The notes under the pieces were generated by a model. The model was not told the origin of the DNA. It made no database searches and was given only the letters and a program-made list of their open reading frames with translations. Positions 47,488-55,395 of a stretch of 64,000 nucleotides of DNA are shown in pieces (position 1 is the stretch's first letter; each line of letters starts with the position of its first letter). The stretch is taken from the NCBI RefSeq assembly GCF_049331405.1, contig NZ_CP186274.1:6510001-6574000 (forward strand), given 5' to 3'. The position numbers were made by a program, and so were the translations under genes. This DNA is from PoT sp049331405 (lineage in GTDB: Bacteria; Planctomycetota; Planctomycetia; Isosphaerales; Isosphaeraceae).

Positions 47488-48352
47488 CTCATCCGGGGAC
47501 CCCGACTCGCCCGGTCAAGGGTATCCGATTCGGCGGGGCCGTTGAAGCCGGAGTCGAGGGGGGATCGAGCCGAGCCGGCTCCCGAAGTCATGGCTCCGTG
47601 CCCAAGTGGCATCGGGTCAACCCGCAAAACCCTCGCAACGGCCCCAGGGTGCCCCATCGGGCCGGGGCCACATCAACATTGAAAACAAAATGGAATGTCA
47701 CGATGTGGCCGATCGACGACTCATCAAGGTGTTTCGGAAAACCCTGGTGAAATCGTATTCCTTAGATGTGCTGAACTACCTCAGAGACATGCGTGTGCGG
47801 AATCGAGACGCAACCGTGACGTGGTGCATGTTCGCGTGCGGGGTGCGTTGAAAGGGCCTTCCCGAATCGAGGTGGGGCGGAGGTCGAGGAAGGGGTGCGT
47901 CTACTTTGGCGGGCGAGACCTTGGCGTCGGCGAGTGGGCCAGTATGCCACGAAGGAATTCGCATATCGGTCCGAAAGAACTCGCTCGGAATTTCTAATGA
48001 AAATTCCTTGACGATAGTTCGGACAGCTCTTTAGAATCAGCAACGCTTCAAATCACGATGTCAGGGACACCACCACTCTCCGTCCGCTGGCAATGTGTAC
48101 CTGGCCGATTCTCGAGTTAAGGTACGGATTAACGATCTCCCTCGGACCGCCCCCTAATCATCTCAATAGTCGGGGTGAGTCCACACGCCGTTGCACGCCT
48201 TCGCCCAATCGCGGGCGAGGCCACCTAGCCCTGAATTCGTTCGTAATCAGGTTCTCCTGGGTGTTTCGCCTTGCGCCTCGGGGGCGATGACTGCCCTCCT
48301 CGAGTACGCCGTACGTATCGATCGATTCGTCATCATTCTGGAAGGTGATTTC
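47488..48352. other. Intergenic region before the third DUF1559 gene
   Basis: About 860 bases without a convincing gene. The second half is AT-richer and carries a sigma-70-like promoter (48008-48037). No RNA gene was recognised. Confidence 0.45.
48008..48037 (+). promoter_or_regulatory. Predicted sigma-70 promoter of the third DUF1559 locus
   Basis: TTGACG (48008-48013) and TAGAAT (48032-48037) with an 18-base spacer, about 310 bases before the DUF1559 start. Confidence 0.4.
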
Positions 48353-49483
48353 ATGCACACGTCTACCGTTCGCGGCAGAAAGCGTGGCTTCACGCTGATC
48401 GAGTTGCTGGTGGTGATCGCGATCATCGCCGTGCTGATCGCCCTGCTCTTGCCGGCCGTGCAGGCGGCCCGCGAGGCGGCCCGCCGCATCCAGTGCACCA
48501 ACAACATGAAGCAGATCGGGCTGGCCATCGCGAATTACTCCGACCTCTACGGCACCTATCCCCCGGGCGGGATCACCAAGAATGGCGACCCCTGGGCGTC
48601 CGGTGCGAACTCGCTGAACTGGAGGGCGATGGTCCTTCCCCTCATGGAAGGGACGAACATCTACAACTCCCTTAACTTCAGCGTCAACGCGAACGATGGT
48701 GGCGCCTCCGCCGCCGCATTTTTCACGGCGTACTCGACGACCATGAATAGCTGGCTCTGCCCCTCCGACGGCGAGAACGGCGGCGGCAAGCTGCCGAACG
48801 GCCAGGTCGGCTCGGGCAACCCGAAGGGCCAGTACTGCAACCAGGTCATCGACCCGACGACCGGCTCGGCCACGACGTGGTGTCCCGTCTCGAACTACGC
48901 CGGTAGCTTCGGAGACAACTACTGCGGCGGCGTCCTCTGCAACAACCTGCCCTGGGAGACCCCCTGGAACGGCTCCCCGCCCGCCGGCCGCCCCCGGATC
49001 GGCTGGAACGGCTACTGGGGCACGACCTTCGGCCTCCCCGACGGCTTCACCAAGGGCGCCGGGGTCATGCGAGGCTTCTTCGATTACCGCCTGACCACCG
49101 GCCCCGCCAGCCTGGCGAGCGTGACCGACGGCACGAGCAACACCGTCGTGGTCGGCGAGATGATGCCGAGCCGCGCGGCCGACAGCAACTTCTGGTTCCA
49201 GAATGGCGGACTGGCCGGCATGACCGTGCCGCTTGGCTGGAACTCGAACACCGTCGACGCGAACAGTTCCTCTTGCGCCGGGCAGTGGCAGAGCGCCTCG
49301 GCCCCGCTCGGTTGCCGGTTCGGCGCCGCGGCCAAGGGCTTCGTCAGCCTGCACCCGGGCGGCGGCAACTTCCTCTTCGCCGACGGCTCCGTGCACTTCC
49401 TCAAGGCCAGCATCAGCCAGGCTACCTACTGCGCCCTCGGCAGCCGGAACGGCGGCGAAGTGCTGAGTGCCGACTCGTTCTGA
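48353..49483 (+). CDS. DUF1559 domain protein with prepilin-type N-terminus
   Basis: 376 residues from the ATG at 48353, which has AAGGTGAT about 6 bases upstream. The leader MHTSTVRGRKRG is followed by FTLIELLVVIAIIAVLIALL and the usual AAREAARRIQCTNNMKQIGL. The internal DGTSNTVVVGEMMPS and C-terminal HPGGGNFLFADGSVHFLK and NGGEVLSADSF complete the family pattern. It is the third such gene in the window and again precedes a small lipoprotein gene on the same strand, here followed by a second lipoprotein. Presumed to be exported and processed by prepilin peptidase; role unknown. Confidence 0.94.
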   Translation: MHTSTVRGRKRGFTLIELLVVIAIIAVLIALLLPAVQAAREAARRIQCTNNMKQIGLAIANYSDLYGTYPPGGITKNGDPWASGANSLNWRAMVLPLMEGTNIYNSLNFSVNANDGGASAAAFFTAYSTTMNSWLCPSDGENGGGKLPNGQVGSGNPKGQYCNQVIDPTTGSATTWCPVSNYAGSFGDNYCGGVLCNNLPWETPWNGSPPAGRPRIGWNGYWGTTFGLPDGFTKGAGVMRGFFDYRLTTGPASLASVTDGTSNTVVVGEMMPSRAADSNFWFQNGGLAGMTVPLGWNSNTVDANSSSCAGQWQSASAPLGCRFGAAAKGFVSLHPGGGNFLFADGSVHFLKASISQATYCALGSRNGGEVLSADSF

Positions 49484-49565
49484 CCTCGAGTTGAATCGAG
49501 ATCGGTCGAGACGGTCGCATCGAGATCGTAGTCGTGTGTCGAGGATCCGTGGAACCAACACACCT

Positions 49566-49611
49566 GGACCGGGGCCCTCGGGCGGTTTACTACCCCCCGA
49601 GGCCCTGGTCC
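49566..49611 (+). terminator. GC-rich stem-loop between DUF1559 and lipoprotein genes
   Basis: The left arm GGACCGGGGCCCTCGGG (49566-49582) pairs with CCCGAGGCCCTGGTCC (49596-49611), with one G-T pair and one bulged C. A further GGT/ACC pairing occurs inside. No T-run follows. Confidence 0.6.
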
Positions 49612-49640
49612 GTTCCATCATCGGGAGACGATTTCCACCT

Positions 49641-50132
49641 ATGAACGGGATCAGGATAGCAGCACGAGCAAGGCATGGGGCGTTTTGCGCATCGGCCCTG
49701 GCCATCCTCCTCGCGGCCTCCGGTTGCGGCGACGGCACGGGCCTGCCGAAACGCTACCCCGTCTCCGGGACGGTGAAATACAAGGGGGCGCCGGTGGAGA
49801 ACGGCAAGATCAGCTTCATCCCGGACGATCCGGAAGGCCGGACCGCGTCGGGCAATATCGAGAAGGGGAGCTTCTACCTCACGACGCTCGTCGAGAGCGA
49901 CGGTGCGCTGCCGGGGAAATACAAGGTGACGATCGAGTCCCGGGTCATCGACGACACCGAGTTGAAGGCGGTTGCCAAGGGCGGGCAGTTCCATCACGAT
50001 AAGGCCTTCGCCAAGTCCGTGAAGACGGCCAAGATCATGGTGCCGACCAAGTATTCCTTGCCGGATACCTCCATGCTCACGGCCGATGTGAAGCCGCAGT
50101 CGAACAGCTTCCCCTACGATTTGTCCGACTGA
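49641..50132 (+). CDS. Small lipoprotein of the DUF1559 module
   Basis: 163 residues with a lipoprotein signal: basic N-terminus, ASALAILLAAS and lipobox AASGC near residue 29. The mature part starts with the shared beta-sandwich pattern YPVSGTVKYKGAPVENGKI, then GRTASGNIEKGSFYLTTL and GALPGKYKVTIES. These are the same features as in the lipoproteins at 3534 and 50214. It ends NSFPYDLSD, like the IDIDLAD and FKFKLVD endings of its paralogues. The gene lies 157 bases after the DUF1559 gene with a hairpin between. An envelope location is inferred; activity unknown. Confidence 0.87.
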   Translation: MNGIRIAARARHGAFCASALAILLAASGCGDGTGLPKRYPVSGTVKYKGAPVENGKISFIPDDPEGRTASGNIEKGSFYLTTLVESDGALPGKYKVTIESRVIDDTELKAVAKGGQFHHDKAFAKSVKTAKIMVPTKYSLPDTSMLTADVKPQSNSFPYDLSD

Positions 50133-50213
50133 CGACCCGGCGGGGAGCCCGCAAAGGCCGGGGCCTCGTGGATGGCCCGCGCGTCTTCCGCTTTAACGAT
50201 CGACTCAAACGTC

Positions 50214-50696
50214 ATGATGGTCCGGTCGCCGATGAGAATCAGGCTGCGGTGGTGGGTCCTGCTCTTTCTCCCGATTGGTTGCACCGTCGAGACCGAAGTG
50301 CCTCGCGCCTTCTTCCCGGTCACGGGCGACGTGAGTTATCAGGGGTCGCCCGTCAAACGCGGGACGATCAACTTCATACCCGAGGCCCCCCCGCCCCAGG
50401 GGGTGCCGGCCACGGGCGAGATCGTCGACGGTGCCATCAGGAACGTGACGAGTCGGACGCAGGGGGACGGGGTCAAGCTGGGTAAATATCGGGTCACGGT
50501 CATCGCCTACGACGAAGCCTACGTCAAGGATGCCGCCTTGCGCGGTCCCGAAGGCCCCGACCCGGCCAATGTGAAGGAACTCGCCGCCACCACCAAGGCG
50601 CTGATCCCGCTTCGCTACGGCAACGCCCGGGACTCGGGGCTGACCGCCGTCGTGTCGCCCGATGGCAACGACTTCAAGTTCAAGCTGGTAGATTGA
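50214..50696 (+). CDS. Second small lipoprotein of the third DUF1559 locus
   Basis: About 160 residues. The start is uncertain: ATG codons at 50172, 50214, 50217 and 50232 are in frame and none has a good Shine-Dalgarno site. A hydrophobic stretch WWVLLFLPIGC ends in a lipobox-like LPIGC. The mature protein follows the family plan FPVTGDVSYQGSPVKRGTIN and GKYRVTVIAYDEAY, ending FKFKLVD. It is a paralogue of the preceding gene and directly downstream of it (about 80 bases). Tandem copies suggest duplication. Function unknown. Confidence 0.82.
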   Translation: MMVRSPMRIRLRWWVLLFLPIGCTVETEVPRAFFPVTGDVSYQGSPVKRGTINFIPEAPPPQGVPATGEIVDGAIRNVTSRTQGDGVKLGKYRVTVIAYDEAYVKDAALRGPEGPDPANVKELAATTKALIPLRYGNARDSGLTAVVSPDGNDFKFKLVD

Positions 50697-50733
50697 GGCC
50701 GGCATCGATCGGCCTGGACAATCCGTGCTCAAC

Positions 50734-50772
50734 CGAAGGGGGAGTTCCTCGAATTGAGGAAGTCCCCCTTCG
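50734..50772 (+). terminator. Terminator-like hairpin after the lipoprotein pair
   Basis: CGAAGGGGGA (50734-50743) pairs with TCCCCCTTCG (50763-50772). An inner TTCCTC/GAGGAA stem (50745-50750, 50756-50761) is separated from it by one mismatch. There is no long T-run. Confidence 0.6.
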
Positions 50773-50841
50773 CACTTCCGGCGGCCGTCTCCTGTCGATG
50801 TGCCGCTGGAGCCACGCGGCCGGAATCGACCGGGCCAAGAG

Positions 50842-50888
50842 ATGGGAAAACGAAAGCGGCCGGGGCGTCGCAAGGGGACGCCCCGGCC
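50842..50888 (-). terminator. Intrinsic terminator of the KAP NTPase gene
   Basis: Perfect 12-base arms GGCCGGGGCGTC (50858-50869) and GACGCCCCGGCC (50877-50888). On the minus strand the stem is followed by a T-rich stretch (GCTTTCGTTTTCCC). It lies about 50 bases past the stop codon at 50936. Confidence 0.75.
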
Positions 50889-50935
50889 TCCGGGATGTTG
50901 ATTGATCGCAACGCAACGCCGAGGTCCGTCAAACC

Positions 50936-52408
50936 TCAGCCGTGACCGTAGCCGCGGTCGAAGGCCTCGAGGTCGCGTAGATAAGCGGTGTACGTCGTCC
51001 GGAAGGTATCGGCGTCGACCGACCAGCGAGGGGAGTCCTCGGTATGCCGGTGGCAGTGCTCTTCCAGGAGTCGGTGCAGGAACTTGAAGAGTTGCCGGGG
51101 AGTCCGGAGGTTCCCGAGCGAATCCTTGAGGGAGTCGTCGCTGATCGTCTCGTCGATGAGTTGGCGGAGTCTCGGGCCGCCGCCATTGGCGGAGGGTTCG
51201 GAGGCGCAAGCGCGGAGGCGGTCGCCGGCGAGGTCGTACAAGGACGGCCCCGTCCAGCGCAGCGGCTTGATCATATTGAGCTTGTCGGGGCGGGCACGTT
51301 CGTAGAAGTCTTTATCTTCCTTCTCGAGGTAGTACGCCAGCTCGATCGGGAGCAGGAGCTTGACGCCGATGCCCTTGTGTCGCAGGAACTTGTGGTCGAG
51401 CAGCGGCCAGATCAAGGCCCGCATCTTGCGAGGATCGCCCTCGATGAGCTGGGGCTCGTCGACCCGGTCGATGAGGACGATGATGCCCGAGTAGCCGAGC
51501 TGGTTTAAAACCACTTGGAACTTGCGGAGCAGCTCGTAGCGTTCCTCGCCCCCGGTCTGGGAGGCGGTGGGGGTCGGCTGACCTCCCAGTTCGCTCGGCT
51601 TGAACCAGAGGAGTTCCCAGCGGAGCGCGGCCGGATCCCGGCTCAGGACGCGGAGCCCCTTGCGGATGTCCCGTGCGAACCACTCGGCCCGGGCGAGCCG
51701 CCAGCCCCAGTAGAGCCAGCTCAGGAGGATGGGGACGAGGAGCCAGGGGAGCAGGCTCCAGGTCCGGAGCCAAGGGAAGGCGGCGATCAGGAGCCCGACG
51801 ATCAGGGTCGTGCCGAAGCCGACCTGGAGGTCGCGTCGACTCCAGAGAGGACGGAACCCTGAGCGTCGGCGGAGTCGGCTCCAGCGACGTTCGATGGGCT
51901 CGCCCGTGGACTGGTCGTAGAGCGCGGCCAGGAGGAGGAGGTCGCGCCTCTGGTCGACGGTCAGGGCCGAGAGGTCGACCCGATCCGCCGAGAGGCTGTC
52001 GATGAGCTGCGTGACCCCCTGGGCCAGGATGGCATCCATGTGATCCTGGAGCCGCCAGCGCGAGAGCGCCTGGGCCGCGTCCTTGGCCTTGACCGCCGCG
52101 CGGAAGTGGTCGAGGTAGGGGTTGAAGTCGTCATACGAGATGACGAAGACACGTTCGTTGGGGTGCTGCTGGTTGTATTTTTCGAGCTCGGTGGTGACCT
52201 GGAGCCGTAGCGCGGTTTTGCCGCTCCCCTTCTCGCCGAAGACGAGTGCCGTCGACGGGTCGGCGGGGTTCCCGAAGAACTTGTTCCAGGCGGGATGATG
52301 GATGGTGGAGAGGCAGCGCTGCTTGAAGACCGTGTCGGTCTGCGCGTCTTCCTCACTGAACGGGTTGCCAGCAATCCCGTGATGACTCAGAAACTGTTCG
52401 GTCTTCAT
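50936..52408 (-). CDS. KAP-like P-loop NTPase with two membrane segments
   Basis: 490 residues from the ATG at 52408, supported by GAAGGA five bases upstream on the minus strand; longer readings have no natural composition. It carries Walker A VFGEKGSGKTALR near 57 and a Walker B-like IIVLIDRVDEP near 310. Between them are two hydrophobic segments (FGTTLIVGLLIAAFPWL and LLPWLLVPILLSWLYWGW, about 198-242). A membrane insertion between Walker A and B is the hallmark of KAP-family NTPases, some of which (PifA) exclude phages. C-terminally, a helical region ends near YTAYLRDLEAF. Neighbours on the same strand include a degenerate recombinase. Function in this organism is not known. Confidence 0.82.
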   Translation of the reverse strand: MKTEQFLSHHGIAGNPFSEEDAQTDTVFKQRCLSTIHHPAWNKFFGNPADPSTALVFGEKGSGKTALRLQVTTELEKYNQQHPNERVFVISYDDFNPYLDHFRAAVKAKDAAQALSRWRLQDHMDAILAQGVTQLIDSLSADRVDLSALTVDQRRDLLLLAALYDQSTGEPIERRWSRLRRRSGFRPLWSRRDLQVGFGTTLIVGLLIAAFPWLRTWSLLPWLLVPILLSWLYWGWRLARAEWFARDIRKGLRVLSRDPAALRWELLWFKPSELGGQPTPTASQTGGEERYELLRKFQVVLNQLGYSGIIVLIDRVDEPQLIEGDPRKMRALIWPLLDHKFLRHKGIGVKLLLPIELAYYLEKEDKDFYERARPDKLNMIKPLRWTGPSLYDLAGDRLRACASEPSANGGGPRLRQLIDETISDDSLKDSLGNLRTPRQLFKFLHRLLEEHCHRHTEDSPRWSVDADTFRTTYTAYLRDLEAFDRGYGHG

Positions 52409-53002
52409 CGTTCCTTCGATTCCCCGTATCGTGCGACGTAGGATCGATCCTTGCCGCCGTTTTGAAGTCTTACCCGATTGGGTGCCTCCACCGCAATCGC
52501 ATGCGGTTGCCGGGACCGATCCTGTGCGCAGGCCCTTGACGCCAGGCATACCTTCGCCTGCCGCCGACGGGTCGAGTGCATACCAAGGACCAGGCCAGCC
52601 TGGGGACGATCGACGACGCGATGAATCCGAAACCCTGATCCCCCAAAGACTCTTCGGCGAAATGGGGTCGGTATTTCGGCTGCTCGGATGGATGTCGGCC
52701 CGATTCCTGGCCACGCTCATCGGACAGGAGCCTTCTCCGGCACCTCGACGAGCCGAATCGCTCCTCATAATTAATGATCGACCCGAGACCCGGGCCGAAC
52801 TCAGGCGACGCGAGCACGACCGCGCATCACATCCCGGACGTGATGCTGCAAACCTCGCGCATTCGAGGCCGGTTCTTCATCGAAGAATCCGCCGGCGACG
52901 AGACGCGAGGGACCTCGCGGCGCGATCCCATGGAGATGTGCCGGGAATGAACGAGTCCGCCTGGTCGACGTTTCGTGCTGACGTATGGGCGAACACTGAC
53001 GG
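52409..53002. other. Non-coding gap upstream of the KAP NTPase gene
   Basis: No gene with natural composition or start signal was found in these 594 bases on either strand. No terminator or clear promoter was recognised. Confidence 0.4.
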
Positions 53003-53689
53003 CTACTCGTCCCCACCCGACGATCGTTCACGCTTCAGGACCCGCGAAACCTGCATCGCCTTCCACTGATGTCCGCGCCTGGTGAGATGGCCGGCCTCGT
53101 TAAGCCGGTCGGCGATTTCCTGGAGTGTGAAACCCGCGTTGCGCAACTCGGCGATCATCGGGACGATTTCCCGGTACGCCTCATTAGCTTGCTCGCGACG
53201 AACCTGGCTCGCCCGCTCGACGCCACGGCTCCGCGCCTCGGCCGTGAGCGTGGAACTTCCGGGTCGTGCGGCACCGAGCTTCCCGCCTCGCGCCTTGTAG
53301 GCCGCCAGGGCCAGCTTCATCCGATTGGAGGCAACATCCGACTCGTATTCGGCGAGCGCGGCCAGGACTTCGATCGTCCGTTCGTTGGCGTGGGGGAAGT
53401 CGCACGCGAGGAACGGGATGTGCGACCGGTGGAGCGTTTGTAGGAAGCGGACATCCTTCGACAGCCCCGAGAGACTCGCCACGATGAGCGACGCATCGAG
53501 TTCCTTGACCGAAGCAATGGCCTGGAGGAACTTCGGCCGCTGGGTTTTCCCGAGGTTCTCATCCTCGCGAAAGGACTGGACCACGGCCCCGCCCGCCTCG
53601 CGGACGTGCTCTTCGACGCAGTGCTCCTGCTCCTCGAGTGGGACGCCATCAACCCGGAAGTATGCAACGAAATTTCGCCCCTGATTCAT
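53003..53689 (-). CDS. Serine recombinase family protein with missing catalytic residues
   Basis: 228 residues from the ATG at 53689, which has GAGGCGAGG just upstream on the minus strand. It follows the resolvase/invertase fold: FVAYFRVDGVPLEEQ at the N-terminus, ASLIVASLSGLSKDVRFLQ near 75, ANERTIEVLAALAEYESDV near 115, and a C-terminal helix-turn-helix region ending LNEAGHLTRRGHQWKAMQVS. The usual YxRVS carries Asp at the nucleophilic Ser position. The DRLxR motif is replaced by SGLSK. Both argue against normal recombination. A DNA-binding or regulatory role is more likely. It is divergent from the kaiC-like gene and about 600 bases upstream of the KAP NTPase on the same strand. Confidence 0.85.
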   Translation of the reverse strand: MNQGRNFVAYFRVDGVPLEEQEHCVEEHVREAGGAVVQSFREDENLGKTQRPKFLQAIASVKELDASLIVASLSGLSKDVRFLQTLHRSHIPFLACDFPHANERTIEVLAALAEYESDVASNRMKLALAAYKARGGKLGAARPGSSTLTAEARSRGVERASQVRREQANEAYREIVPMIAELRNAGFTLQEIADRLNEAGHLTRRGHQWKAMQVSRVLKRERSSGGDE

Positions 53690-53853
53690 TGCCTCGCGCC
53701 TCGTGGAACGTATCTTGCTGTTGGTGTTATATCCTTGAGCGAGCAAAGTTAGACGAGGGGCAGGTTTCGCCCCTGCGTGTAAGGAACCGCAATCTCAATG
53801 CCGGAGCGAGTCTCGTGACGGCGCGACCTTAATATCAAGGGTAGTTAGACGCG

Positions 53854-55395
53854 ATGACGTCCGAGAACTCCGATAAAGATGACCCCTTCGAAAGCATCTC
53901 GACCGGCGTCCCGGGGCTGGACCACATCCTCGGAGGCGGCCTCCTGGCGCACCAGCTCTACATCGTCGAGGGGGACTCGGGGGCCGGTAAGACGACCCTG
54001 GCACTCCAGTTCCTCCTCGAAGGAATGCGACGTGGCGAGAAGACGATCTGGTGCACCCTCTCCGAGACCGAGAGCCAGCTTCTGACCACCGCCCGGTCGC
54101 ATGGCTGGGACCTGACCGGGATCGAGATCTGCAACCTCGCCATGACGGAGGCCAGCCTCAAGGCGGACTCCCAGTACAGCTTCTTCTCGCCGGGAGACAT
54201 CGAGCTCGACGACGTGACGAAGGCCGTGACCTCGCTCGTCGAGCGAATCAACCCGTCGCGCGTGGTCTTCGACCCGTTCTCCGACGTCCGGCTCCTGGCG
54301 CAGGACCCGCTCCGATATCGCCGGCAGGTCCTCTCGTTGCGAGAATTCTTCGCCGGGCGGCGCTGCACGGTGCTGCTCGTGCAGGAGTTGCCCCGCGGAG
54401 CCCTCACCTCCGACGACAATTCGGCCGAGGGGGTGGTCCAGGGGGTGATCTCCCTGCACCAGTCGGTCCCGGACTACGGGCGGAAGAGGCGTCGGCTCAA
54501 CGTCCACAAGCTCCGCGGGGTCCGCTTCCGCGACGGGTTCCACGACTTCTCGATCGAGACAGGGGGCCTGCGGGTCTACCCCCGTCTCGTCGCCTCGGAA
54601 CACTTCGACTCGTTCACGAATGAAACGATCTCGAGCGGCGTCCCGGAGCTCGATGCCCTGCTCGGCGGCGGTCTGAACCGGGGGACGAGCCTCCTCGCGA
54701 TGGGGCCGGCCGGCGTGGGCAAGAGCACCCTCGCGGGCCAATTCGCCGCGGCGGCGCTCCGCCGGGGCGAGCGCGCCGCCTTCTTCCTCTTCGACGAGAC
54801 GTCACGAGCTTTTGTGGCCCGCAGCGAGGGGCTCGGCATGGGCCTCTACCAGTATATCAAGGCGGGTCAGGCGACCCTGCGCCAGGTCGACCCGGCCGAG
54901 TTCACCCCGGGCGAGTTCGCCCACCTCGTCCGCCGGGTCGTCGAGCAGGACGACACGAAGCTCGTCGTCATCGACAGCCTGAGCGGCTACCTGAACGGCA
55001 TGCCCGACGAGCGATTCCTCAGCATGCACCTGCACGAGTTGCTCACTTACCTGAGTTATCGCAACACGCTGACGATCCTCACCGCGAATGAGCATGGCAT
55101 CGTCGGCGAAGGGCTCCACGGGGCGGTCGACGTCAGTTATCTCGCCGACGCAGCCCTGATGTTGCGCTACTTCGAGGCCTTCGGGGGCGTCCGCCGCGCA
55201 ATTTCGGCGGTGAAGCGACGCATGGGGCCTCACGAGACCCTGATCCGCGAGCTGACGATCGCGCCCCCGGGGATCAAGATCGGCGGCCCCTTGAAGGACT
55301 TCCACGGGGTCCTCACGGGCCAGCCGGCCTTTATCGGCAGCTCGCAACACCTGGGCGCGAACGAGGCCGGGGTCGGCGAGGTGGGTCGTGGGTAA
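53854..55395 (+). CDS. KaiC-like RecA-superfamily ATPase with two tandem domains
   Basis: 513 residues, the double-domain size of cyanobacterial KaiC. Domain 1 (about 15-240) starts SISTGVPGLDHILGGGL with Walker A EGDSGAGKTT near 40. Domain 2 (about 255-480) starts TISSGVPELDALLGGGLNRG with Walker A MGPAGVGKST near 284 and VVIDSLSGYL as its Walker B region. The paired acidic residues after the first strand are present only in part (LSETES and FDETSR). No KaiA or KaiB gene is nearby. The stop codon overlaps the start of a hybrid histidine kinase by 8 bases. The two gene products therefore probably work together in signalling. A circadian role cannot be claimed. Confidence 0.93.
   Translation: MTSENSDKDDPFESISTGVPGLDHILGGGLLAHQLYIVEGDSGAGKTTLALQFLLEGMRRGEKTIWCTLSETESQLLTTARSHGWDLTGIEICNLAMTEASLKADSQYSFFSPGDIELDDVTKAVTSLVERINPSRVVFDPFSDVRLLAQDPLRYRRQVLSLREFFAGRRCTVLLVQELPRGALTSDDNSAEGVVQGVISLHQSVPDYGRKRRRLNVHKLRGVRFRDGFHDFSIETGGLRVYPRLVASEHFDSFTNETISSGVPELDALLGGGLNRGTSLLAMGPAGVGKSTLAGQFAAAALRRGERAAFFLFDETSRAFVARSEGLGMGLYQYIKAGQATLRQVDPAEFTPGEFAHLVRRVVEQDDTKLVVIDSLSGYLNGMPDERFLSMHLHELLTYLSYRNTLTILTANEHGIVGEGLHGAVDVSYLADAALMLRYFEAFGGVRRAISAVKRRMGPHETLIRELTIAPPGIKIGGPLKDFHGVLTGQPAFIGSSQHLGANEAGVGEVGRG

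Noticed and set aside
52431..53069. A 212-codon plus-strand frame between the KAP NTPase and recombinase genes
   Set aside because: Arg/Pro-rich, no ribosome site, no motif. It overlaps the end of the recombinase gene on the other strand.
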